A stretch of DNA of 64,000 bases. It comes from Tsukamurella tyrosinosolvens. Lineage in GTDB: Bacteria; Actinomycetota; Actinomycetes; Mycobacteriales; Mycobacteriaceae. The DNA lies in contig NZ_FNSA01000003.1 of the NCBI RefSeq assembly GCF_900104775.1, forward strand, positions 2,108,001-2,172,000. The letters are read 5' to 3'. Below are positions 9,473 to 17,807 of the stretch, in pieces. The stretch's first letter is position 1. Each line of letters starts with the position of its first letter. The translations under genes were made by a program, and so were the position numbers. The notes below the pieces were generated by a model, which had not been told where the DNA came from, made no database searches, and saw only the letters and a list, made by a program, of their open reading frames with translations.

Positions 9473-10825
9473 ATGACAATGGCCCTCATGACCACCCGCA
9501 CGGGTGACATCGAGGACGCCGACGGTACGCCGACGGGACCCGCGCGGTCCCGTCGGCGGATCTACCCGTGGGTCGTCTTCGCGCTCGCGTTCGCACTGCT
9601 CCTGTCCGACTACATGTCCCGCCAGGTGCTCGCCGCGGTCTTCGTCCCCCTCGGACAGGAATTGCACCTCGACAAGGCCCAGCAGGGCTCGCTCATCTCC
9701 GTGGTCGCCCTCATGGTGGGGCTGCTGACCCTGCCGGTCTCGATCCTGGCGGACCGCTGGGGCCGCGTGCGCAGCCTCGTCCTCATGGCCGTGCTCTGGT
9801 CCGTCGCCACGCTGGCCTGCGCGTTCGCGCAGAACTACGAGCAGCTCCTCGCCGCCCGGTTCGTGGTCGGTGTCGGCGAGGCGGCGTACGGCAGCGTCGG
9901 CATCGCGTTGGTGCTCAGCCTGTTCGCGCCCCGGGTGCACGCCGCGCTCTCCGCGTCCTTCATGGCCGGCGGCTCCTTCGGGACCATGGTCGGCACCGGC
10001 CTCGGCGGCCTCATCGCCGTCCACTTCGGTTGGCGCTGGTCGCTCGGTGCGATGGCCGTGCTCGGTCTGCTGCTCGTCGCCGTGTTCAAGCTCGTGGTCA
10101 CCGAGGCCCGCGTCAAGCGGAACCGGGTCTACGGGGCCGGCGCGGCACCGTCGTGGGAGAACGCGGAGCCGATCCGCGTGGCCCGCGCGCCCCTGTCGAG
10201 CCTGTTCACGAATTCGCCCGTCGTGTGCGCCTACATCGGCAGTGGCCTGCAGATGTTCATGGCCGCGGTCATGCTCACCTGGCTGCCGACGTATTTCAAG
10301 GAGGCGTACCACCTCTCGGTGGACAGGGCCGGAGGTGCGGCGGCGATGTTCGTGCTGCTCGTGGGCTCCGGGATGATCGTCTGCGGCTTCCTCGCGGACC
10401 GATACAGCCTGAGCGACGGAACGCGGAAGTGGACGGCGGGGATCGCGTACTGCACGATCGCCTTCGTCGCCCTGATGGTCGCCTTCCGGATGCCCACGGG
10501 CACCGCGCAGCTCGTGCTGCTCGGCATCGGCGCCTTCTTCGCCGCGGGCAGCTCGGGCACGGCGGCCGCCATGGTCGCCTCGCTCACGCACAGCTCGGTG
10601 CAGGCCTCGGCGATGGGCACGCTCACGCTGGCGAACAACCTCCTCGGCCTCGCCCTCGCGCCGATCCTCGTCGGCGCTCTGGCGGACCGGCTGGGCCTGC
10701 TGGGTGCGCTGCAGCTCGCGCCGCTCGTCTACGTCCCGGCGGTGCTGTTCATGGTCTTCGGCAAGCGGCTGCATCCCCGTGGCCTGGCGAAGCTGCAGGC
10801 CCTCAACGCGGAGCCGGCGCGGTGA
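9473..10825 (+). CDS. MFS transporter (catabolic operon)
   Basis: This 450-residue major facilitator protein has twelve predicted membrane segments. The loop 2-3 signature lies in ILADRWGRVRS and its second-half copy in FLADRYSLSDGTRK. A hydrophilic N-terminal tail of about 28 residues precedes helix 1. It lies 8 bp after the BKACE gene and overlaps the next gene by 4 bp, so it is most likely the uptake system for the substrate of this operon. The direction and substrate are inferred from context only. Confidence 0.88.
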   Translation: MTMALMTTRTGDIEDADGTPTGPARSRRRIYPWVVFALAFALLLSDYMSRQVLAAVFVPLGQELHLDKAQQGSLISVVALMVGLLTLPVSILADRWGRVRSLVLMAVLWSVATLACAFAQNYEQLLAARFVVGVGEAAYGSVGIALVLSLFAPRVHAALSASFMAGGSFGTMVGTGLGGLIAVHFGWRWSLGAMAVLGLLLVAVFKLVVTEARVKRNRVYGAGAAPSWENAEPIRVARAPLSSLFTNSPVVCAYIGSGLQMFMAAVMLTWLPTYFKEAYHLSVDRAGGAAAMFVLLVGSGMIVCGFLADRYSLSDGTRKWTAGIAYCTIAFVALMVAFRMPTGTAQLVLLGIGAFFAAGSSGTAAAMVASLTHSSVQASAMGTLTLANNLLGLALAPILVGALADRLGLLGALQLAPLVYVPAVLFMVFGKRLHPRGLAKLQALNAEPAR

Positions 10826-11412
10826 CCGGGCCCGTGCCCGTGATCGTGCCGGGCCTGCGGGGGAGCGCACCGTCGCACTGGCAGGAGCTCTACGCCGCCC
10901 GGACCGACGGTGCCGTCACGGTGCCCTTCCCGGCCGAGGCGGACCGGCACTCGATCGACGAGCGGACCCGGCTGCTGGGGGAGACGGTCGCGACCGTCGA
11001 CGGCCCGGTGATCCTGGTGGCGCACAGCGCCGGGGTGCTCGCCGCGGTGCGGTGGGTCCGGTCGCTGCCCGACGGCGACCCGGTGCTCGGCCGGGTCGGC
11101 GGGGCGGTGCTCGCCACCCCGCCCGACTTCGGGGTCGACTGGCCCGAACCGCACCCGCGTCCGGCGATGCTGTCCGCGGCCGGGTGGGAGCCGATCCCGC
11201 GGCGTCGCTTGCCCTTCCCGTCGGTCGTCGCCGCCAGCCGGACCGACCCGCTGGCCCGGTACCGCGTGACCGCGGGGCTCGCCGAGGCGTGGGGGAGCAG
11301 GCTCGTCGACCTCGGCGACGCCGGGCACCTGAACCCGGCGGCGGGGTACGGCGAGTGGCCGCTCGTCGACGAGCTGGTCGCGGAGCTCGCCACCGCGCGG
11401 AGCCGGTCGTGA
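10822..11412 (+). CDS. RBBP9/YdeN-type alpha/beta hydrolase
   Basis: This 196-residue serine hydrolase starts at a GTG that overlaps the transporter stop as GTGA. It opens with VPVIVPGLRGSAPSHWQ, typical of the RBBP9/YdeN family. The nucleophile serine lies in AHSAG and the catalytic Asp and His in ASRTDPL and DAGHLNP. Such proteins cleave esters or activated carboxylates; the substrate is not known. It is translationally coupled on both sides and so belongs to the catabolic operon. Confidence 0.82.
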   Translation: MTGPVPVIVPGLRGSAPSHWQELYAARTDGAVTVPFPAEADRHSIDERTRLLGETVATVDGPVILVAHSAGVLAAVRWVRSLPDGDPVLGRVGGAVLATPPDFGVDWPEPHPRPAMLSAAGWEPIPRRRLPFPSVVAASRTDPLARYRVTAGLAEAWGSRLVDLGDAGHLNPAAGYGEWPLVDELVAELATARSRS

Positions 11413-11801
11413 CCGAGTCCGTGGTCGGCGCGATGCGGGACGCCGGTCACTGGAATCCGCTGTGGGACGGCGTCGCCGAGCTCGATCCGGAATGGACGGA
11501 GTCGTTCATGCGGACCACCATGAGCACCTACCGGGGCGGCGTGCTCACCCCGCAGGTGGTGGAACTGCTGTGCATCGCGGTCGACGCCGCGTGCACCCAC
11601 CTGTACGCGCCGGGCGTCCGCCGGCACATGCGGGCTGCGCTCGATCTGGGCGTCGAGCCGCGGGAGATCCTCGAGGTGCTCAAGCTCGCGACGACGGTCG
11701 GGGTGCACTCGATCAACGTCGGTGCGCCGATCCTGATGGAGGAGCTGCAGGCGCGGGAGCGCGCGTCCGGCGACCGGGGAGGGGCCCGGGACGGGGCGTA
11801 G
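11409..11801 (+). CDS. Carboxymuconolactone decarboxylase / AhpD-like family protein
   Basis: This 130-residue all-helical protein has the CMD fold, recognised from VVELLCIAVDAA and the helix ending GVHSINVGAPIL. The CxxC redox pair of AhpD peroxidase partners is absent (only ACTHLY), so an AhpD redox role is unlikely. A decarboxylase or isomerase-type role in the pathway is possible. It is the last gene of the catabolic operon, coupled to the hydrolase through a 4-bp GTGA overlap and followed by a strong GC-rich hairpin. Confidence 0.75.
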   Translation: MTESVVGAMRDAGHWNPLWDGVAELDPEWTESFMRTTMSTYRGGVLTPQVVELLCIAVDAACTHLYAPGVRRHMRAALDLGVEPREILEVLKLATTVGVHSINVGAPILMEELQARERASGDRGGARDGA

Positions 11802-11807
11802 GCCGAG

Positions 11808-11838
11808 CGCGCCGCCGCGGGACCGCCGCGGCGGCGCG
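11808..11838 (+). terminator. GC-rich hairpin closing the catabolic operon
   Basis: A 13-bp perfect stem with a 5-nt loop begins 6 bp after the stop of the CMD-like gene. No T-tract follows, as is common for terminator-like hairpins in GC-rich actinobacteria. A -10-like TAGCCT at 11855-11860 follows and may serve the helicase gene. Confidence 0.6.
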
Positions 11839-11891
11839 TGTCGGTGGGGCCGTCTAGCCTCGGGGTGCAACCGATCAGGGGAGTCTCGGCG

Positions 11892-14000
11892 ATGACGGAA
11901 CGACAGCTCACGGGAGAGCGGGCGGAGCGCGCCCGGCGGGTGATCGAGGCCCTCGCGGGGCCCGGCGCGGCGCTGCGGGACGACCAGGAGACGGCGGTCG
12001 CGGCACTGCTCGAGCCGGCGGCGCGCGTGCTCGTGGTGCAGGCCACGGGGTGGGGCAAGTCCGCGGTGTACTGGGTCGCCACCGCGCTGCGGCGTGCGGA
12101 GGGGGCTGGCCCGGCGCTCATCGTGTCGCCGCTGCTCTCGCTCATGCGCGACCAGGTCGCGGCCGCCGAGCGCGCGGGGCTGCGCGCCTCGACCCTGAAC
12201 TCGTCGAACTTCGAGGAGTGGAACGCGATCGAGGCGGCCCTGGCCGCCGGCGAGATCGACGTGCTGCTGGTCTCGCCGGAGCGCCTCGCCAACCCGTCCT
12301 TCGGGCGGCGCGTCCTCGACGCGCTCGAGGGCTCCCTCGGCCTGCTGGTGATCGACGAGGCGCACGCGGTTTCGGACTGGGGCCACGACTTCCGGCCCGA
12401 CTACCGCCGCGTCTCCGACGTGCTCACCCGGCTGCACCCGCAGACCCCGGTGCTTGCCACCACCGCGACCGCGAACGCCCGCGTCACCGACGACGTGGCC
12501 GCGCAGCTCGGCGACGCCACGCTGGTGCTGCGGGGGCCGCTGGCGCGCCGGTCCCTGCAGCTCAACGTGCTGCCGGCGCTCGCCCCGATAACCCGGTACG
12601 CGTGGGTCGCGCGACACCTGCCGGACCTGCCCGGCTCCGGCATCGTCTACGCGCTGACGGTGGCCGACGCCGAGCGCCTCGTCGACGGGATCCGTGCGGT
12701 GCACGGACCCGGGTACCCGGTCGCGGCGTACACCGGCAAGCTCGACCCGGACACCCGCGCCCGCCTCGAGGACGCCCTGCGCGCCAACGAGATCAAGGCC
12801 CTGGTGGCCACGTCGGCGCTCGGCATGGGCTTCGACAAGCCCGACCTGGGTTTCGTCGTGCACGTCGGCTCGCCGCCCTCGCCCGTCTCCTACTACCAGC
12901 AGGTCGGTCGTGCCGGCCGCGCCATCGACCACGCCGTCGTCGCGCTGCTGCCGTCGGAGTCCGACGCGGGTGTGTGGGACTACTTCGCCACCGCCACCAT
13001 CCCGGATCCGCAGCAGATGGACCGCGTCCTCGCGGCCCTCGCGGACGACGAGACCGGGGGAGGGCAGTCGGCGATCGCCCTCGAGGCCGCGACCGGCATC
13101 CGCCGCACCCGGATCGACCTCATGCTCAAGCAGCTCGCGGTCGACGGGGCCGTGGAGCGCGTGGAGGGCGGGTACCGCGCCACCGGCGCGCCCTGGCACT
13201 ACGACGGCCCCCACTACGACGGGATCGTCGCCACCCGCCGCCGCGAGGCCGACATCATGCGCGCCTACACCCGCGGGGAGCGCTGCCTGATGCAGCTGCT
13301 CACCGAGTCGCTCGACGATCCCGAGGCCGCGCCGTGCGGCCGCTGTTCGGTGTGTCTGGGCCACGTGCCCGACGGCCTCGGTGAGCCGGTCCCGCCGGAC
13401 ACGGCACGGGCCGTCGCGGGAGCGCTGCGATCCCAGAGCCAGGTGCTCGAGCCGCGGAAGATGTGGCCCGGCGGCGCAGCGGGCCGTAAGGGCCGGATCC
13501 AGCCGGATCTCGCTGCCGAGCCGGGACGGGTGCTGGTCTTCGCCGACGCCCCGGAGTGGACGGGCACCGTCGGGGCCGCGCGAGCCGCCGATCCGCAGGC
13601 GATCGCCGACCTCGGGGACGCCGCCGTCGCCGCGCTGTCGCGCTGGCGCGACCAGTGGCGCGCCCGGCCCGAGATCGTCGCCTCCCTGCAGCTGACCGAC
13701 CGCTCCGCGCCCGTCCAGCCCGTCGCGGACCGGATCGCCGAGGTGGGCAGGCTGGAGCGGGTGAGCCTGCCGGTGCCCCGCGGTCCCGCGCCCGGCAGGG
13801 ACGCCTCCGGGGCGCAGGAGGCCGCGCACTGGCTCGACGCGATCGACGCCGGTCCGGCCGCCGCGGCCGTCCGGGGCCGGTCCGTGCTGCTCGTCGTCGA
13901 TGAATCCGGCACGGGCTGGGCTGTGACCGTCGCGGCGGCCCGGCTGCGGGAGGCCGGCGCGGCCGTGGTGTTGCCGCTGGTGGTGCACCGTCCCGCCTGA
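11892..14000 (+). CDS. RecQ-family ATP-dependent DNA helicase
   Basis: This superfamily 2 3'-5' DNA helicase of 702 residues takes part in recombinational repair. Motif I reads ATGWGKS at residues 51-57 (most RecQ proteins have TGGGKS or TGAGKS). The DEAH box is at 155-158 followed by SDWGHDFRP, and motif VI reads QQVGRAGR. The zinc-binding subdomain appears as RCLMQLL...CGRCSVC. After it come about 200 residues without an HRDC domain that I recognise, similar to the long form found in other actinobacteria. The ATG at 11892 was preferred to one at 11838, which lies in the terminator hairpin. Confidence 0.88.
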   Translation: MTERQLTGERAERARRVIEALAGPGAALRDDQETAVAALLEPAARVLVVQATGWGKSAVYWVATALRRAEGAGPALIVSPLLSLMRDQVAAAERAGLRASTLNSSNFEEWNAIEAALAAGEIDVLLVSPERLANPSFGRRVLDALEGSLGLLVIDEAHAVSDWGHDFRPDYRRVSDVLTRLHPQTPVLATTATANARVTDDVAAQLGDATLVLRGPLARRSLQLNVLPALAPITRYAWVARHLPDLPGSGIVYALTVADAERLVDGIRAVHGPGYPVAAYTGKLDPDTRARLEDALRANEIKALVATSALGMGFDKPDLGFVVHVGSPPSPVSYYQQVGRAGRAIDHAVVALLPSESDAGVWDYFATATIPDPQQMDRVLAALADDETGGGQSAIALEAATGIRRTRIDLMLKQLAVDGAVERVEGGYRATGAPWHYDGPHYDGIVATRRREADIMRAYTRGERCLMQLLTESLDDPEAAPCGRCSVCLGHVPDGLGEPVPPDTARAVAGALRSQSQVLEPRKMWPGGAAGRKGRIQPDLAAEPGRVLVFADAPEWTGTVGAARAADPQAIADLGDAAVAALSRWRDQWRARPEIVASLQLTDRSAPVQPVADRIAEVGRLERVSLPVPRGPAPGRDASGAQEAAHWLDAIDAGPAAAAVRGRSVLLVVDESGTGWAVTVAAARLREAGAAVVLPLVVHRPA

Positions 14001-14057
14001 CCCGCGCGAGATGTGGAACACTGGAACACCGAGTGCTGCCTAACACCCGGGCGGCGA

Positions 14058-14078
14058 GGCCGCGGATCGTCCGCGGCC
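14058..14078 (+). promoter_or_regulatory. Hairpin in the yajC leader
   Basis: A perfect 9-bp stem, GGCCGCGGA pairing with TCCGCGGCC around a 3-nt loop, lies 8 bp before the GAGGAG ribosome-binding site of yajC. It could act as a weak terminator for recQ or as a leader structure affecting translation of the sec operon. There is no T-tract. Confidence 0.5.
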
Positions 14079-14096
14079 ACACCACCGAGGAGAACC

Positions 14097-14435
14097 ATGC
14101 CGAACCTGATCCTGCCCCTGCTGCTCGTCCTGATGCTCGTCTTCATGTTCTTCCAGTTCCGGAAGCAGAAGAAGCAGATGAACGAGACCATGGAGATGCA
14201 GGCCGCCCTCACCGTGGGCACCAAGGTCATGACCAGCACGGGCCTGTACGGCACCGTCGTGGGCCTCGGCGAGGACACGATCGACCTGGAGATCGCCCCC
14301 GGCATCACCACCACCTGGGTGCGCCGCGCCGTCGCGAAGGTGCTGACCCCGGAGGAGCTCGGCGCCCCGTCGATCGAGACCATCACCGAGGACGAGGGCC
14401 AGATCGACCTCGACAAGCGCTCCGAGGACCGCTGA
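14097..14435 (+). CDS. yajC: YajC, preprotein translocase accessory subunit
   Basis: YajC is the small single-pass partner of SecD and SecF in the Sec holotranslocon. Here it has 112 residues: one N-terminal membrane helix (LILPLLLVLMLVFMFFQF), the basic RKQKKQ turn, then the cytoplasmic domain with VGTKVMTSTGLYGTVVGL. The ATG follows a GAGGAG ribosome-binding site. It is the first gene of the yajC-secD-secF block, with an 84-bp spacer before secD that holds a strong hairpin. Confidence 0.95.
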   Translation: MPNLILPLLLVLMLVFMFFQFRKQKKQMNETMEMQAALTVGTKVMTSTGLYGTVVGLGEDTIDLEIAPGITTTWVRRAVAKVLTPEELGAPSIETITEDEGQIDLDKRSEDR

Positions 14436-14460
14436 CCCGCATCACCGTCACCACTTCAGC

Positions 14461-14493
14461 GAACGTCTTCGGCGGAGCCCGCCGGAGACGTTC
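14461..14493 (+). promoter_or_regulatory. 15-bp stem hairpin between yajC and secD
   Basis: GAACGTCT pairs with AGACGTTC, and the stem continues through one G-T pair and CGGCGG/CCGCCG to a 3-nt loop: 15 pairs in 33 nt. It ends 27 bp before the secD GTG. No T-tract follows, so it may be an attenuator, an RNA-processing or stability element, or a partial terminator tuning the YajC to SecDF ratio. Confidence 0.6.
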
Positions 14494-14519
14494 TCCACGC
14501 CGAGGAGTCGTAACCGCCC

Positions 14520-16082
14520 GTGGCCAGGAAAACATCGAGCAGCGACCGCACCGAGTCGCGGCTCCTCATCGCCTTCGGGCTGATCTTGCTCGTGGTGTTC
14601 GGGCTGGTCTTCTTCACCGGAGACCGGGAGCCGAAGCCCAAACTCGGCATCGACCTGCAGGGCGGCACCTCCGTCGTGCTGCAGGCCGTCACGCCCGACG
14701 GTAAGGCGCCCGAGGCGGACAAGATGGAGCAGGCGCGCGACATCATCAACAAGCGCGTCAACGGTCTCGGCGTCTCCGGCTCGGAGGTCAAGATCAGCGG
14801 GCGGAACCTGATCATCACGGTGCCCGGCTCCGACGGTGACCAGGCCCGCACCCTCGGCCAGACGGCCCAGCTCAAGGTGCGCCCGGTGCTCGCCACCCAG
14901 GCCGCCCCCGCGGTCAACACCCCCGCTCCCGACCTGACCGACCCGGCTGCGGCGAAGAAGGCGATCGACGAGGCGCGCGCGACGCGTCAGTCGACCGACC
15001 CCGCTGTGCAGAAGAAGGCCATCGAGTCGCTCAACTGCAACGCCCCGTCGGACCCGCTGGCCGGCAACGACGACCCGTCCAAGCCCCTCATCACCTGCGA
15101 TCGTCCCGACGAGCGCAAGGAGGGGCAGCCGAGCTCCGTCTACACGCTGGGACCGGCGATCATCGACGGCCAGTCCATCAAGAACGCCTCGTCGGGCATC
15201 CCGCAGAACCAGGTCCAGTACGTCGTGACCCTCGAGTTCACCGGCGAGGCCTCGCGGGTGTGGGCCGACTTCACGTCGAAGAACGTCGGCAAGCAGGCGG
15301 CGTTCGTGCTCGACTCGCAGGTCATCACCGCGCCCAACATCAACGGCCCCATCACCGGCGGCCAGACCCAGATCACGGGCGACTTCAACCAGCAGACCGC
15401 CGGCGACCTCGCGGGCGTGCTCAAGTACGGCTCGCTGCCGCTGTCCTTCAAGCCCGGTACCGCGCAGACCGTCAGCGCGACGCTCGGCTTCGAGTCCCTC
15501 AAGGCCGGCCTCATCGCCGGCGCGATCGGCCTGGTGCTCGTGCTGATCTACGCGCTGGCCTACTACCGCGCGCTCGGCGTGCTGGTCGCGCTGTCGCTGG
15601 CGCTGTCGATCGCGCTGCTCTACGGGCTGCTCGTGCTGCTGGGCCGGTGGATCGGCTACTCGCTCGACCTCGCGGGCATCGCCGGCATCATCATCGGCAT
15701 CGGCATGACCGCCGACTCCTTCGTCGTGTACTTCGAGCGCATCAAGGACGAGATCAGAGAGGGCCGAAGTTTCCGGTCCGCGGTGCCACGCGGCTGGGCG
15801 AGCGCCCGCCGCACCATCTGGACGGGCAACGCGGTGTCGCTGCTCTCAGCGGTCGTGCTGTACGTCCTGGCCGTCGGCGACGTCCAGGGCTTCGCCTTCA
15901 CGCTCGGCCTGTCGACGATCCTCGACGTCGTCATCGTCTTCCTCGTGACGCACCCGCTGGTGTACTTCGCGTCGAAGACCGACTTCTTCGCCAAGCCGTC
16001 GATGAACGGCCTCGGCGCCGTGGCCGCCATCGGCCGTGAGCGCAAGCGCGCCGCAGCTACCACCGGGGAGGCGTCCGCATGA
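14520..16082 (+). CDS. secD: SecD protein translocase subunit
   Basis: SecD is the RND-type membrane protein that, with SecF, uses the proton gradient to complete export by the Sec pathway. It has 520 residues: a first membrane helix, then the large external P1 domain starting with GIDLQGGTSVVLQ, then five C-terminal helices with GIIIGIGMTADSFVVYFERIKDE. The external domain contains a roughly 130-residue insert with two cysteines (LNCNAP and ITCDRP), like that of mycobacterial SecD. A GTG start follows GAGGAG; the stop overlaps secF as ATGA. Confidence 0.96.
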   Translation: MARKTSSSDRTESRLLIAFGLILLVVFGLVFFTGDREPKPKLGIDLQGGTSVVLQAVTPDGKAPEADKMEQARDIINKRVNGLGVSGSEVKISGRNLIITVPGSDGDQARTLGQTAQLKVRPVLATQAAPAVNTPAPDLTDPAAAKKAIDEARATRQSTDPAVQKKAIESLNCNAPSDPLAGNDDPSKPLITCDRPDERKEGQPSSVYTLGPAIIDGQSIKNASSGIPQNQVQYVVTLEFTGEASRVWADFTSKNVGKQAAFVLDSQVITAPNINGPITGGQTQITGDFNQQTAGDLAGVLKYGSLPLSFKPGTAQTVSATLGFESLKAGLIAGAIGLVLVLIYALAYYRALGVLVALSLALSIALLYGLLVLLGRWIGYSLDLAGIAGIIIGIGMTADSFVVYFERIKDEIREGRSFRSAVPRGWASARRTIWTGNAVSLLSAVVLYVLAVGDVQGFAFTLGLSTILDVVIVFLVTHPLVYFASKTDFFAKPSMNGLGAVAAIGRERKRAAATTGEASA

Positions 16083-17215
16083 CCGACACCAGCATCGAGA
16101 GCGAGAAGAAGGCCTCCTTCTTCACCAAGCTCTACACCGGTACCGGCGCCTTCGACATCGTCGGCAAGCGCAACCGCTACTACATCGCGACCGGCGTCAT
16201 CATCGTGATCGCCATCCTGGGCATCCTGATCCCCGGCTTCAAGTTCAGCATCGACTTCGAGGGCGGTACCCAGATCTCGTTCCCCGTCGGGAACGCCCAG
16301 GTCGACACCGCCAAGGTGCGCGAGACGGTGCGCGAGGCGACGGGCGTCGAGCCCTCGGCCGTCCAGACCGCCGGCACCGGCGCGGCGCAGACCTACCAGG
16401 TGGCGCTGTCCGAGCTGAGCAACAACCAGATCACGCAGGCGCGGGACGCCCTGTTCGAGACGTTCCACCCGCCCGCACAGGACGGCAAGCCCGCCGAGAA
16501 CACGATCAGCTTCTCGGGCGTGAGCTCGACCTGGGGCGATCAGATCACCCAGCGCGGCCTGCTCGCGCTCGCGGTGTTCCTCGTGCTGGTCACCGTGTAC
16601 ATCGCGGTCCGCTTCCGCGAGTGGGACATGGCGCTCGCCGCGCTCGCGTCGCTGTTCTTCGACGTGGTGGTCACCGCGGGCGTGTACGCGTGGTCCGGCT
16701 TCGAGGTCAGCCCGGCGACCGTGATCGGCCTGCTCACGATCCTCGGCTTCTCCCTGTACGACACGGTCGTCGTCTTCGACAAGGTCGAGGAGAACGTGCG
16801 CGGCGTGCTCAACACCAGTAGGCGCACCTACGCCGAACAGGCGAACCTCGCGATCAACCAGACACTGATGCGCTCGATCAACACGACCGTGATCTCGGCG
16901 CTGCCGATCATCGCGCTCATGGTCGTCGCCGCCGGCATGCTGGGCGTCGGCACGCTCATGGACCTGGGCCTGATCCAGCTGGTCGGCGTCGTGGTCGGCA
17001 CGTACTCGTCCGTCTTCTTCGCCGCGCCGCTGCTGGTCACGCTCAAGGAGCGCCGCCCGCAGTACAAGGCGCACAACCAGAAGGTGCTGGCTCGCCGGGC
17101 GCGCGCCGAGGCGGGGGAGACCGCCGACGCGGTGGCCGCGACGGACGCGGGCGCGGTGCAGCTCGACAAGGCTCCCGCCCGGCCGCAGACCAAGCGCAGC
17201 CGTCGTCGTGACTGA
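16079..17215 (+). CDS. secF: SecF protein translocase subunit
   Basis: SecF is the partner of SecD, with 378 residues. It has an N-terminal helix, a short external domain beginning [17 protein letters not shown], and five C-terminal helices carrying [17 protein letters not shown] charged C-terminal tail ends in KRSRRRD. The start is coupled to secD by a 4-bp overlap, and its last codons overlap the apt start by 8 bp. Confidence 0.96.
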   Translation: MTDTSIESEKKASFFTKLYTGTGAFDIVGKRNRYYIATGVIIVIAILGILIPGFKFSIDFEGGTQISFPVGNAQVDTAKVRETVREATGVEPSAVQTAGTGAAQTYQVALSELSNNQITQARDALFETFHPPAQDGKPAENTISFSGVSSTWGDQITQRGLLALAVFLVLVTVYIAVRFREWDMALAALASLFFDVVVTAGVYAWSGFEVSPATVIGLLTILGFSLYDTVVVFDKVEENVRGVLNTSRRTYAEQANLAINQTLMRSINTTVISALPIIALMVVAAGMLGVGTLMDLGLIQLVGVVVGTYSSVFFAAPLLVTLKERRPQYKAHNQKVLARRARAEAGETADAVAATDAGAVQLDKAPARPQTKRSRRRD

Positions 17216-17768
17216 CGCGGCCCGCGCGGCCGTCGCCGCGCACACGCGGCACGTCGCCGGGTTCCCGGAGCCCGGGGTGGTCTTCGCCGACCTCACGCCC
17301 GTCTTCGCCGACGGTGCCGCCCTCGCGGCGGTCATCGACGGGCTCGCCGCGGCGGGCCGCGGGCCGGACGGCGCCGCCACCGTCGACCTGGTGGCCGGGT
17401 TGGACGCCCGGGGCTTCCTCCTGGGCTCCGGTGTGGCGCTGCGGCTGGGCGTGGGCACCCTCGCGGTGCGGAAGGCCGGCAAGCTGCCGCCGCCCGTACT
17501 GCGCGAGGAGTACCAGCTCGAATACGGTTCCGCGGCACTGGAGATCCCCGCCGAGGGCATCGCGCTGGAGGGCAGGCGGATCCTCATCGTCGACGACGTC
17601 CTCGCCACCGGCGGCACCGTCTCCGCGGCCGTCGCGCTGCTGCGTCGCGCGGGGGCGATCGTCGAGCGCGTGTCCGTCGTCCTGGAGCTCGAAGCGCTCG
17701 GCGGACGGGCGCGACTGCAGGAATTGCCCGCCGGGGGCATCGCGGTCTCGGCGATCTCGGTAGGCTGA
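17208..17768 (+). CDS. apt: Adenine phosphoribosyltransferase
   Basis: Apt salvages adenine with PRPP to give AMP. The PRPP-binding motif [13 protein letters not shown] and the earlier [11 protein letters not shown] are both intact; length is 186 residues. The GTG start at 17208 lies inside the end of secF (8-bp overlap), so it is co-translated with the sec genes. The link secDF-apt-rel is conserved in actinobacteria. Mycobacterium tuberculosis has a substrate-binding protein gene between secF and apt, as far as I recall; it is absent here. Confidence 0.95.
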   Translation: MTDAARAAVAAHTRHVAGFPEPGVVFADLTPVFADGAALAAVIDGLAAAGRGPDGAATVDLVAGLDARGFLLGSGVALRLGVGTLAVRKAGKLPPPVLREEYQLEYGSAALEIPAEGIALEGRRILIVDDVLATGGTVSAAVALLRRAGAIVERVSVVLELEALGGRARLQELPAGGIAVSAISVG

Positions 17769-17807
17769 ATCCCTAGTCCAGTCACGTCGTCCGGGCGGGG
17801 AGGCACC

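Noticed and set aside
10890-14021. A 1043-codon open frame antisense to the hydrolase, CMD-like and helicase genes
   Set aside because: In DNA this rich in GC, antisense frames stay open by chance. The translation is Arg/Gly/His-rich without domains, while the plus strand encodes recognisable proteins.
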